DNA of 64,000 bases. It comes from CAYPJE01 sp964410945 (GTDB lineage: Bacteria; Fidelibacterota; Marinisomatia; Marinisomatales; TCS56). Below the pieces are notes generated by a model, which saw only the letters and a program-made list of their open reading frames with translations, was not told where the DNA came from and made no database searches. Of this stretch, positions 53,743-62,851 are shown piece by piece. The first letter of the stretch is position 1. Every line of letters begins with the position of its first letter. The stretch is from assembly GCA_964410945.1 (NCBI GenBank), contig CAYPJE010000007.1, positions 30,404-94,403 of the forward strand, written 5' to 3'. The position numbers were made by a program, and so were the translations under genes.

Positions 53743-54531
53743 ATGATTGATCGCTGGAAATTAATACTTTCTACAATGCTGGTGGTGGCTGGTTTATCCT
53801 GTGTTAAACCTGATCCACCCAATCATGTGCTCCATCATGGAGGTATAATCCGCGGCGATACTACAAAACCTGAACTGGCTCTGGTATTTACCGGTGGTGA
53901 TTATGCCGATGGTGGTATGTATATCGCCGATGAGCTTGAAAAATACTCCGTAAAGGCCGGTTTTTTCTTCACCGGTGATTTCTATCGCGATCCGGCAAAT
54001 ACAGAGGTTATCAGGCGATTAATCGATGATAAGCACTACCTGGGACCTCATTCGGACCGGCATCTGCTGTACTGCAGCTGGGAAAACCGCGATTCCCTGT
54101 TAGTTAGCCGGGAGGAATTCGTAGCTGACATGCAGGCCAATTATGAGTTGATGTCACAGTTCGGGATCGAACCGGGTTCGGCTCCTTATTTCATTCCGCC
54201 CTATGAATGGTATAATGATTCCATTGCGGCCTGGGCCCGGGAGGAAGGCTGGGTATTGATAAATAATACACCGGGTACTTTATCGCACGCCGATTACACG
54301 GTTCCAGCAATGAGCTACTACCGCAGCTCCCGGGATATCTGGGACAGTATTATTAATTTTGAACAGCAGGAACCAAACGGCTTGAATGGTTTCATGTTGT
54401 TGATCCATATCGGAACCCACCCTGACCGTACAAATAAATTTTACCGGAGGTTGGGAGAAATGATTGAGTATCTGAAGGAAAACGGGTATTCCTTCAAACG
54501 CGTTGACCAATTACTGGAGGGCAAGCAGTGA
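53743..54531 (+). CDS. Polysaccharide deacetylase-family lipoprotein
   Basis: A 262-residue protein with a lipobox (VVAGLSC, Cys20). The NodB-type fold is suggested by LALVFTGGDYADGGMYIADELE (in place of TFDDG), the metal His motif GPHSDRHLLYCSW and the ending NGYSFKRVDQLL. It should be an envelope-anchored de-N-acetylase of GlcNAc polymers. The first catalytic acidic motif is altered (TGGDYADG), as in a subgroup of these proteins. It is 3 nt after anmK, and its stop overlaps the GTG start of the GH9 gene. Confidence 0.82.
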   Translation: MIDRWKLILSTMLVVAGLSCVKPDPPNHVLHHGGIIRGDTTKPELALVFTGGDYADGGMYIADELEKYSVKAGFFFTGDFYRDPANTEVIRRLIDDKHYLGPHSDRHLLYCSWENRDSLLVSREEFVADMQANYELMSQFGIEPGSAPYFIPPYEWYNDSIAAWAREEGWVLINNTPGTLSHADYTVPAMSYYRSSRDIWDSIINFEQQEPNGLNGFMLLIHIGTHPDRTNKFYRRLGEMIEYLKENGYSFKRVDQLLEGKQ

Positions 54532-56309
54532 GACTGAAACATTTGATATTGTTACTGATATTTATCAGTGGACTGGCAGGGGCCAAACAGGATATCCATT
54601 TTCGAATAAATCAGGTGGGTTATCTTCCTTTCGAATCCAAGATTGCCATACTGTTTTCAGATAAGGCCTTGAAACGTGCCCGGGTTGAGCTGATCGATAC
54701 CGAGTCTGGGAAGGTAGTCTGGGGACCTCAGCGCGTAGGTGTGAACCAGGGTTCCCATGGTGAATATGATTATCATTATCGAGTAGATTTCAGTGCTTTT
54801 GACCGTCCGGGAAGGTACCAACTGGTCATCCGTAAAAAGGAGGTCGAATCCCTGGAATTCAGCATTGCTGAAAATATTTATTATGAGCCTCAGAATATTG
54901 CGTTGTCCTATATCCGCCAGCAGCGCTGCGGCTACAATCCGTTTTTCGATGAATATTGCCACCGGCAGGATGGAAAAACGATGTATGGTCCCATGCCGGA
55001 CAGCACTTTTATCGATGTATCCGGTGGCTGGCACGATGCCGGTGATCACCTGCGTTACCTGATGACCTCCGGGAATACGGTCTGCCGTTTGCTGTTGGCC
55101 TACCGGGAGGCCAAGCTCAAGTTCCCCGATAAAGTGGATGCGGTGGGTAAGCCTGGCAGCAACAACATCCCCGATATACTTGATGAAGCCAAATGGGGCC
55201 TGGAATGGATGCTTAAGATGCACCCGGAGCCGGATCAGTTGTTTCACCAGGTGGCCGATGACCGCGATCATATCGGATTCAAACTGCCCTTTGCCGATTC
55301 CGCCGACTATGGCTGGGGACCGGGGAGTTACCGTGTGACTTATTTTGCCTCCGGGGAGCCCCAGGGCCTGGGTAAATACCAGAACACTTCCACCGGAATC
55401 GCCAATCTGGCGGGACGTTATGCCGCCGCCATGGCCATGGCCAATCAGATCTGGCGGGAACTTGGCGATTCAACCTTTGCGGAAACCTGCCTGCAGGCCG
55501 GAATAGAACTATACCGGATGGGATTGGATCAGCCCGGTTGCCAGGAGGGAACACCCTGCCGGGCACCTTATCGCTATCATGAAGTGACCTGGGCCGATGA
55601 TATGGAGTGGGGAGCGGCGGAAATGTACCGGGCCACTGGTGATGAAACTTATCTGGAAGAAGCTATCCGGTTTTCACGATTGGCGGGGACCGATCCCTGG
55701 ATGGGCGCCGATACGGCCCGCCATTATGAATATTATCCGTTCATGAATATGGGGCATTATGCCCTATTTGACCTGGTGGACGAACAATTGCAGGATACGT
55801 TAATCGGTTATTATCGGACCAGCATCGAACGGGTGGCCGAGCGGGCTGGTAATTTCGTATATGGTACGGGACATCCATTTATCTGGTGTTCGAATAACCT
55901 TGCTTCAGCTTTTATAAATCAGTGTCTGCTGTACGAAAAAATTAGTGGTGACAAATCATATCGTGAACTGGCACTGGCGCACCGTGACTGGCTGCTGGGC
56001 CGTAATCCCTGGGGGGTAAGCCAGTTTGTGGGGATACCGTCCAGTGGCGGGGTGACACCGCTCTACCCGCATACGGCCGTGACCCTGGAATGGGATGTGC
56101 CGATCAATGGCGGATTGAACGATGGACCGGTATACGCTTCAATCTATGGCCGGCTGAAGGGGATACGGCTCTCACGGCCCGATCCCTATGCTGCATTCCA
56201 ATCCGACCTGGTGGTATTCCACGATGATATCTGGGATTATTCCACCAATGAACCCACCCTGGATGGGACAGCGGAAGCGCTGTTCTTTCTGATCCTAATG
56301 GCTAACTAA
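54528..56309 (+). CDS. Glycoside hydrolase family 9 enzyme
   Basis: A 593-residue secreted enzyme. A signal peptide is followed by an Ig-like CelD N-domain (FRINQVGYLPFESKIAILFS), then the (a/a)6 GH9 domain with the catalytic base in SGGWHDAGDHLRYLMTSGN (Asp170/Asp173), LLGRNPWGVSQFVGIPSSGG and the acid Glu575 in STNEPTLDGTA. GH9 is best known for endoglucanases, but chitobiose- and glucosamine-acting GH9 enzymes exist in chitin-using bacteria, and the neighbours (deacetylase, GH20) point that way. It begins with GTG, overlapping the previous stop (GTGA). Confidence 0.92.
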   Translation: MRLKHLILLLIFISGLAGAKQDIHFRINQVGYLPFESKIAILFSDKALKRARVELIDTESGKVVWGPQRVGVNQGSHGEYDYHYRVDFSAFDRPGRYQLVIRKKEVESLEFSIAENIYYEPQNIALSYIRQQRCGYNPFFDEYCHRQDGKTMYGPMPDSTFIDVSGGWHDAGDHLRYLMTSGNTVCRLLLAYREAKLKFPDKVDAVGKPGSNNIPDILDEAKWGLEWMLKMHPEPDQLFHQVADDRDHIGFKLPFADSADYGWGPGSYRVTYFASGEPQGLGKYQNTSTGIANLAGRYAAAMAMANQIWRELGDSTFAETCLQAGIELYRMGLDQPGCQEGTPCRAPYRYHEVTWADDMEWGAAEMYRATGDETYLEEAIRFSRLAGTDPWMGADTARHYEYYPFMNMGHYALFDLVDEQLQDTLIGYYRTSIERVAERAGNFVYGTGHPFIWCSNNLASAFINQCLLYEKISGDKSYRELALAHRDWLLGRNPWGVSQFVGIPSSGGVTPLYPHTAVTLEWDVPINGGLNDGPVYASIYGRLKGIRLSRPDPYAAFQSDLVVFHDDIWDYSTNEPTLDGTAEALFFLILMAN

Positions 56310-56321
56310 TCAGGTGAAAAG

Positions 56322-58916
56322 ATGAAAAATAGAATTTTGCTTTCTGTGCTGTTTTTATTGGTAGCGGGCTGTATACCAACAGTAGTCAAGGACCAGAGTA
56401 ATCCCTCCGGAGCGGATTTTGCCATTACCTGGCGGTTCTTGTACAATATCGATGGGGAAGATGAATTCCGTCAGGTCCTGACGATCAGGAACAACGGAGT
56501 AACGCCCCTTGGTTCCAACTGGACGCTGTATTTCAATTTCATATACGGAATTGCACCGAACAGCGTATCGGAAACAATAGCGGTGACACGGATAAACGGG
56601 AATTATTACCGGATGAATCCAACAGCGTCTTTTCCGGGCATTGCCGCCGGTGAAGAAATTGAAGTCTGTTTCAATTCACACAGTGCTACGATCAATGCTG
56701 CCGCCATGCCGGCCGGCTTCTATTTTGTGTTCAATGATCAGGATGGGAATGCCAGTTCACCGCAGATTGTACAGGATGTGTCACTGGGAGCTCCGATCCT
56801 TCCGAAGCAGTCCCGGCGTGGCAGCCGGGATGTTCTGGCGGTGCCTTCGGCCCAATCGCGGTACTATGAAAATCTGAATAATTATCAACCCGTCGATGGT
56901 CAGTTTCCGCGGTTGGTGCCGCAGCCGGTTGAAGTTAGGGTACGTGATGGAAATGCCGTAATAGATAAAACTACGGCGATTACTTGTGATGAAGAATTAA
57001 GTAATGAAGCAAGTTTCCTGGCTGATTTTCTGGCACTGTTAACTGGTGTACAACCGATAGTAATTAACAGTGGTGAGGGCAGCATGATCCGGTTGAAACT
57101 GGAACAATTCGAAGGTGGTTCCGAGGCCTACCAGCTCAGCATCGATCCCGAAGATGGGATATCGATCAACGGCAATTCACCGGCCGGTGTGTTTTATGGT
57201 GTTCAAAGCTTGATCGCTGCAATGCCCGTTGGTATTTTTAAATCCGGGGCCGAGCGGATCGAAATTCCCGCCACGGTTATCAAAGATTATCCCCGGTTCG
57301 GTTATCGTGGAATCCATCTGGATGTGGCCCGGAATTTCCACTCCATGGAGACGGTGAAGAAATTTATCGACCTGATCGCCTTCTATAAATTGAACAAGCT
57401 GCACCTTCACCTTACCGACGATGAAGGCTGGCGGCTGGAGATCGAAGCCCTGCCGGAGCTGACTGAAGTTGGCGGGCGCCGGGGACATACTGTCAACGAA
57501 CTCGACCGGTTAGTGCCCACTTTCGGAACCTGGATCAAACCCGGCGTTGCTGATGGGTATTATTCCAGAGCCGATTATATCGAAATCCTGCGTTATGCCA
57601 ACCGGCGCCATATTGAGGTCATACCTGAATTCGATATGCCGGGACACGCCCATGCGGCCATTGCGGCTATGGAGGCCCGTTATCACAATTTAAAGGCAGC
57701 AGGTGATGTCAAAGCAGCAGAAGAATTTCGTCTTGTTGATCCTGCTGATGAATCGGATTACCGGTCGGTTCAGGGCTGGGATGACAATGTGATCGATGTG
57801 GCCCTGCCGTCCACTTATCGTTTTCTGGCTACGCTCTTTGATGAAGTGATTGCCATCTATCGTGAAGCCGGTGCACCCCTTAATATGATCCATATCGGCG
57901 GTGACGAGGTGGCGCGCGGCTCCTGGGACGGATCGGCGGCTTGCAGGGAATTGATTGCGGACGATAACGATATTCATGACTTCCATGATCTGGCGCCCTA
58001 TTTCATGGAGCGCGTGCACGGTATGCTGCAAGAACGCGGTTTAGGCCTGGCCGGCTGGGAGGAGATCGCCCTCAGAGAAGAATTAATTGACGACAAGAGG
58101 GTGAATTACCCCAACGAAAACCTGGTGGATGAAAATGTCTATCCCTATGTCTGGAACAATGTCGCCGGCTGGGGCGGGGAAGACCTGGGTAACCGTCTGG
58201 CCAATGCCGGTTTTAAGGTGGTTCTGTCCAGTGCCACCAACCTGTATTTTGATCTGTCCTACGATAAGGATTACCGGGAGCCTGGTCTGTCGTGGGCCGG
58301 GTTTGTGAATACCCGCAAAACCTTTGAGTTTACGCCCCATAATATCTACAATTGCATCACCACCGACCGGATGGGCAATCCGGTGGACCTGGAGCAGTAC
58401 GCCGACCGGGCCCGCTTGACGGAGGAGGGAAAGCAAAACATTGTTGGCATTCAGGGACAGTTGTGGAGCGAATTGCTGAACTCCACCGAGCGGCTGGAAT
58501 ACATGGCCTTTCCCAAGCTGATTGCCCTGGCGGAACGGGCCTGGTCCCAACAACCGGAATGGGCGGTCATCAATGATGTTGACCTGCGGACAGCCGGACT
58601 TGAAGCCGCTTGGAATGAATTCGCCTACTGGGTTGGCCGGCGGGAACTGCTGCGCCTGGATCATTTGTATGGCGGCGTCCAATACCGGATCCCGCCACCG
58701 GGAGCAGTGATCGAAGATGGTTTGTTAAAAGCCAACTGCCTCTACCCGGGACTGGAAATCAGATACACCACTGACGGGAGTGACCCTGATATGAATGCAT
58801 CGATTTACAGTGCACCGGTTTCTGTAGACGGTACTGTTGAAGGTACAATTAAGATACGAGCTTTTAATGGGATTGGAAGGAGTAGTTATACGACGGTAGT
58901 GGATGCGAAACACTAA
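56322..58916 (+). CDS. Beta-N-acetylhexosaminidase, GH20 lipoprotein
   Basis: An 864-residue protein with a lipobox (FLLVAGC, Cys17). It has an N-terminal CHB_HEX-like carbohydrate-binding domain, a GH20b domain (RLVPQPVEVRVRDG...), and the GH20 barrel with GYRGIHLDVARNFHS, HLHLTDDEGWRLEI, the catalytic pair Asp528-Glu529 in HIGGDEVARGSW, and LWSELLNSTERLEYMAFPK. A CHB_HEX_C-like end follows (ITYTTDGSDP-type text). It removes terminal GlcNAc from chito-oligosaccharides or glycans at the cell surface. It is 12 nt after the GH9 gene and closes the operon. Confidence 0.94.
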   Translation: MKNRILLSVLFLLVAGCIPTVVKDQSNPSGADFAITWRFLYNIDGEDEFRQVLTIRNNGVTPLGSNWTLYFNFIYGIAPNSVSETIAVTRINGNYYRMNPTASFPGIAAGEEIEVCFNSHSATINAAAMPAGFYFVFNDQDGNASSPQIVQDVSLGAPILPKQSRRGSRDVLAVPSAQSRYYENLNNYQPVDGQFPRLVPQPVEVRVRDGNAVIDKTTAITCDEELSNEASFLADFLALLTGVQPIVINSGEGSMIRLKLEQFEGGSEAYQLSIDPEDGISINGNSPAGVFYGVQSLIAAMPVGIFKSGAERIEIPATVIKDYPRFGYRGIHLDVARNFHSMETVKKFIDLIAFYKLNKLHLHLTDDEGWRLEIEALPELTEVGGRRGHTVNELDRLVPTFGTWIKPGVADGYYSRADYIEILRYANRRHIEVIPEFDMPGHAHAAIAAMEARYHNLKAAGDVKAAEEFRLVDPADESDYRSVQGWDDNVIDVALPSTYRFLATLFDEVIAIYREAGAPLNMIHIGGDEVARGSWDGSAACRELIADDNDIHDFHDLAPYFMERVHGMLQERGLGLAGWEEIALREELIDDKRVNYPNENLVDENVYPYVWNNVAGWGGEDLGNRLANAGFKVVLSSATNLYFDLSYDKDYREPGLSWAGFVNTRKTFEFTPHNIYNCITTDRMGNPVDLEQYADRARLTEEGKQNIVGIQGQLWSELLNSTERLEYMAFPKLIALAERAWSQQPEWAVINDVDLRTAGLEAAWNEFAYWVGRRELLRLDHLYGGVQYRIPPPGAVIEDGLLKANCLYPGLEIRYTTDGSDPDMNASIYSAPVSVDGTVEGTIKIRAFNGIGRSSYTTVVDAKH

Positions 58917-59017
58917 AAAATATCAAGTAAATATTTGAATTAGGAGAAATCATTATCAGATACTTGCTATTCATGCAGTTTTATTAATACCTTTGACATT
59001 ATATGGGGGAAATAATA

Positions 59018-61804
59018 ATGAATAGAAAACATTTAACTATTGTATTACTTACCTTTTTATTTGTTGGTGCAATCAGCGCTGCAGACATTGGTCCCAGAGG
59101 TAAAGGTATTCATGATGGTAATAAGATCACTGCTGAATTCTGGAATTATGGCTCATTGTCCAACCCTGGTAATACAAATAATACCAATTTCCTTTGGAAT
59201 GGACTCGGATATGGTTATGAGTTTGGATTGCTGGTAACAGCGGAAGTTAAAGTTCCTCCGCGTAGCCATCCGGATTCGCGTATTAAACTGGATGAGCTTG
59301 GTAATCCGGTGGTCGATACCAATGGGGATACGGTTTGGGTGGCCCGTATAATAAGTGATGGTCTCGTATCGTTAGGTGGTGAGACTTCACCAGATGGTCT
59401 TGAATTCTGGGGTTGGCAACCTGTTGCAGGATATTCCAACAATGGGTATTTATCGCAAAGTGATAAACCAAACACATGGTCGGAGGACTGGCAGTATTGG
59501 CCGGGAAGACACGGCGAAAACATCGTCTTGGCAGATCAGGAAAGCTACTTCCGATTCACTGACCAAAATAATAATGAGTTCAAGTATTATCCACAACCAG
59601 CTGACTCCAGTATCCAAGGATTAGGATTGGAAATATCATGCAGAATATATCAGATCAACGAACCATTACTTGAGGATTGTTTGATACTGACTTACAATAT
59701 AACCAATATTGGTGTAGATTCTTTATTTGACATTCAAGCTGGCTATTGGGGCGACCCACATATCGGTGGTCCGTCAGATTGGCCTGATGATCTGTCGTTT
59801 TTTAATTTAGAGGAAAACTTGGCCTACGCCTGGGATGCTGATGGAACAGGCGAAGGAGGTCTAGCAACGGGTATTTTTGGAATTAAGTATCTTGATACTC
59901 CGGATAATGTTGGATTGCAGTGTTTTTCGGCACCTAATTGGACTTCTGCAAACCGGCTATGCTATGATAATTATTTCTACACAAATTTTCTCCAACCAGG
60001 TATTTTCGATAGTACTAACTTTAAAGTTGCTGATGATAGAATGTTTACTATCGCAACCGGTATGTTCTCAATTGCCAGTGGCGAGACCAGGACCGTTGCT
60101 GCGGCTGTTGTTCTGGGAGCCGATTATGATGACCTGATTCTAAACGGGACCAACGCTCAGAAATATTATAATAACCATATCAAAGCCTATCCGGCGATTC
60201 AGCATGAAATCAGTCTGGAAGTGCCGCAATACAATGATGTCATTGCTGGCACATATTCAATTCAGTGGCATAGCAGCAGTATTTCAGACAATCCTCTACT
60301 GGCAGATTTATTTATAAATAACAATTCGGGCACAGGTTGGGAATTAATTGCTTCTGGTATTAATGATGAAGGTAGTTATTTGTGGAATACAAGCAGCTTT
60401 CCCGATGGCTACAATTATCAAATTCTACTGTATGCGTATGACGACTCGATATCGGGTGTCAGCGTTTCAGATTATTTTATTGTTAACAACGCCGATGTTG
60501 AGACAGATATTGAAGTATTACTTACTGATCCCGTATCCAATTGGACAAATCCGATTTACTCGGGGGTTATCCCAATACAATGGCGGGCTGGTGATGCCGA
60601 TGGAAATACAGTAGAAATCAGTATTCTGGTTAGTGGTAGTTCAGGCTGGGAGTATATTACCCAGAATGAAGTTAATGATGGATTATATAATCTTAATACG
60701 AGGTCGTTGGCAAATGGCAGCAGTTACCGGCTCAAATTAGAGGCTACTGATGGTGAGCAGATTATCGAATCCAATGTTGTGGAAGTATTTACAATCAATA
60801 ATGAGTATTATACCATGCCCGATGATGCAGTCACTCATACAAAGGGTGCCGCAACCGGTACGGTAGAAGCAATTGTAATCGATCCGGATGTTATTACCGG
60901 ACATACATATGAATTGAGCTTTAACGACAGTGGATCAGTGTCCTACAATATTATCGATTTGATGGATAGCAGTTTAGTTCTGGAAAATATAGCTATGATT
61001 TCTGAAGTTTTTGATGGCCCCTATTTTCATGGGATGCGACTAAGATTAGCTAACCATGATTGTGATTTGAACGAAGAATTGACTGATTGGAGTTTAACCA
61101 GCCAATCCACTTGGGAAGGGATAGTAAAACCTTTCAATAATATTGAGACTTATGCCTTCCCAGGAGATTATGAGATTCGATTCTACGATGAACTTGTAGA
61201 CTCCAGCAGCCGGCCGAATTACGGGTATATTAAAACTAACTTTGAAGTCTGGGATGTGACATCAGGACGTATTCCAACGAAAAAACCCATGTTTATCCTG
61301 GAAACGGCTAAGAATGACAGCCTGTTCACACCGGGTGATCGGGTTATTATTCTTGAAACGCTTGATCCGGTTCAATATACCTGGGAATTTACTTTCAACA
61401 TTTCCACTAACAGTGATACAGTGGCACCAGGCGATGGGGATGTATTCCATATATTCACCGATCGACCATTTTCCGCAGATGATGTTTATTTGATTGATAC
61501 CAAGGTATTGGGTATTGAGCGACCTGAACCGGCTATACCTGATGAATACAGTTTATCCCAAAACTACCCCAATCCCTTCAATCCAGTAACTACCATCGAA
61601 TATTCAATTGCGAATCCTGATCGTGTGAAACTTGAGATATTTGATATTCTGGGTCGTCAAGTTGCAGAGCTTGTTGATTCAGACCAGAATGTTGGTACTT
61701 ACAAGGTTTTTTGGAATGCCGGTGGTTTTGCCAGTGGAGTTTACTTCTACCGGATTTCGGCTGGAGAATTTGCAGAGGTCAGAAAGCTGGTAGTTTTAAA
61801 ATGA
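59018..61804 (+). CDS. Secreted surface protein with T9SS type A sorting domain
   Basis: A 928-residue protein: signal peptide (KHLTIVLLTFLFVGAISA), a long beta-rich N-terminal part (residues about 20-380) of unknown fold, several Ig/fibronectin-like segments (VIAGTYSIQWHSSSISDN; IYSGVIPIQWRAGDADGN), and a C-terminal type A sorting domain (LSQNYPNPFNPVTTIEYSI ... SGVYFYRISAGEF). The tail directs secretion through T9SS. No catalytic motif is seen. ATG 59018 is preferred because GGGGGA at 59005-59010 sits 7 nt before it; ATG 59003 is in frame. Confidence 0.85.
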   Translation: MNRKHLTIVLLTFLFVGAISAADIGPRGKGIHDGNKITAEFWNYGSLSNPGNTNNTNFLWNGLGYGYEFGLLVTAEVKVPPRSHPDSRIKLDELGNPVVDTNGDTVWVARIISDGLVSLGGETSPDGLEFWGWQPVAGYSNNGYLSQSDKPNTWSEDWQYWPGRHGENIVLADQESYFRFTDQNNNEFKYYPQPADSSIQGLGLEISCRIYQINEPLLEDCLILTYNITNIGVDSLFDIQAGYWGDPHIGGPSDWPDDLSFFNLEENLAYAWDADGTGEGGLATGIFGIKYLDTPDNVGLQCFSAPNWTSANRLCYDNYFYTNFLQPGIFDSTNFKVADDRMFTIATGMFSIASGETRTVAAAVVLGADYDDLILNGTNAQKYYNNHIKAYPAIQHEISLEVPQYNDVIAGTYSIQWHSSSISDNPLLADLFINNNSGTGWELIASGINDEGSYLWNTSSFPDGYNYQILLYAYDDSISGVSVSDYFIVNNADVETDIEVLLTDPVSNWTNPIYSGVIPIQWRAGDADGNTVEISILVSGSSGWEYITQNEVNDGLYNLNTRSLANGSSYRLKLEATDGEQIIESNVVEVFTINNEYYTMPDDAVTHTKGAATGTVEAIVIDPDVITGHTYELSFNDSGSVSYNIIDLMDSSLVLENIAMISEVFDGPYFHGMRLRLANHDCDLNEELTDWSLTSQSTWEGIVKPFNNIETYAFPGDYEIRFYDELVDSSSRPNYGYIKTNFEVWDVTSGRIPTKKPMFILETAKNDSLFTPGDRVIILETLDPVQYTWEFTFNISTNSDTVAPGDGDVFHIFTDRPFSADDVYLIDTKVLGIERPEPAIPDEYSLSQNYPNPFNPVTTIEYSIANPDRVKLEIFDILGRQVAELVDSDQNVGTYKVFWNAGGFASGVYFYRISAGEFAEVRKLVVLK

Positions 61805-61915
61805 CGGAGCACAGATAGTATAGTTTTTCTGGATGAATCAAGCGTTGTTCATAATTTGATATTTATCTTGTGATGCAGTACTTTCTTCCATTCATAATAC
61901 AAATGGGAGGGTAAT

Positions 61916-62275
61916 ATGAAACGATTAATCATTGCCACCATCGGTGGTATGGCCTGTGGACTTGTTTGTCTGATGATGGTAACCAGCGGGCCTGCCCCGG
62001 TTGCCGTTCCAATTTTCTGGCAGGTGTTTTTCAGCCGGACCTTGATCGGAGTGGCGATTGGCTTAAGTTGCCTTAAGTTGGGGCACTGGGCCATCCATGG
62101 GTTTGTTTTAGGACTGGTATTCAGCCTGCCGCTGGCTTTCAGCGGAATGATGGCGCCGGAAACAGTTGAGTACAGCCAGGGTGGGATGTTCTTTCTCACT
62201 GCTCTGATGGGCGGTATCTATGGCATCCTGATCGAAGTTTTAACATCGGTTTTGTTCAAGGCACGCGTGGAATAA
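61916..62275 (+). CDS. Small multi-spanning membrane protein
   Basis: A 119-residue protein with four hydrophobic helices (IATIGGMACGLVCLMMV; TLIGVAIGLSCLKLG; GFVLGLVFSLPLAFSG; FLTALMGGIYGILIEVL). The family is not recognised. It has a GGGAGG site before the ATG and a hairpin terminator behind it. Confidence 0.65.
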   Translation: MKRLIIATIGGMACGLVCLMMVTSGPAPVAVPIFWQVFFSRTLIGVAIGLSCLKLGHWAIHGFVLGLVFSLPLAFSGMMAPETVEYSQGGMFFLTALMGGIYGILIEVLTSVLFKARVE

Positions 62276-62298
62276 TTCAAAGTCGGAAGGCGTGATAG

Positions 62299-62322
62299 AA
62301 GGCAGGCCGAAAGGTCTGCCTT
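62299..62322 (+). terminator. Hairpin terminator
   Basis: GGCAGGCC (62301-62308) / GGTCTGCC (62313-62320) with a GAAA tetraloop and one G-T pair, flanked by AA/TT, after the membrane protein gene. The following T tract is short. Confidence 0.6.
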
Positions 62323-62331
62323 GTTATATGT

Positions 62332-62610
62332 TTATCTGCGGTTATTTAGCCGACGGTTTGATATGGGGCGTTTGCCGCCTGCCGCAGTTAATTTCAACTG
62401 GGTAGTAGAACTAACCACCTGACTGTTTTCTTTCTTCAACTTGGCTTTAAGGTATTTCCAATAGTTGTGGGCTTTGGTATAATCATTTTGGTCGGTAAGC
62501 ACAGCAACAATATCCAGTACGGAAAACCACAATTTGGCGTTTGCTTCGTCCCAAACAGCCCGTACTTCGCGGTCGTCAAAAAAACGTATGGATATTTTTG
62601 CATCACTCAT
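62332..62610 (-). pseudogene. Truncated Bro-N-domain protein (antirepressor-like), probably broken
   Basis: Residues SIRFFDDREVRAVWDEANAKLW...SVLDIVAVLTDQND...AHNYWKYLKAKLKKENS match the N-terminal Bro-N domain of prophage-antirepressor-like proteins frequent in Bacteroidota. Full proteins continue after LKLTAADGK with a long C-terminal domain; here the text changes to GGKRPISNRRLNNRR and stops, so the gene is truncated by a frameshift or recombination. It is AT-rich compared with the main chromosome. The ATG at 62610 is the natural start; an in-frame extension to 62655 is unlikely. Confidence 0.65.
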
Positions 62611-62686
62611 AATTTGAATCTGGTCTGTTCGGTCACACCAAAATTTTCTGTCCAAAGTTAAGATAATTTCTTGTAGTTGCTGTGTG

Positions 62687-62851
62687 TATAACAGACACGT
62701 ATAGGCGATGTTGTTGCTGTCTTCTCCTTCTAACCTTCGTCAATCTATAAACAGCAACAATATGGTTCATCTAAATCTCAACCAGTATATTAATTCACTT
62801 ATATTTAATCATTTCATAGCAAATGAACCCTTGCGCTTATACCGTGTTATA
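62687..62851. repeat. Large imperfect inverted repeat (attC-like) between two cassette-like ORFs
   Basis: The ends TATAACA (62687-62693) and TGTTATA (62845-62851) are exact inverses; next inward CGTATAGGCG (62698-62707) faces CGCTTATA (62834-62841). A perfect 10-bp inner stem TTGTTGCTGT (62711-62720) / ACAGCAACAA (62751-62760) follows. The right end contains the stop codon of the minus-strand gene 62847-63728, as attC sites often abut cassette stops. The ends resemble RYYYAAC...GTTRRRY with one symmetric mismatch. Confidence 0.5.
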
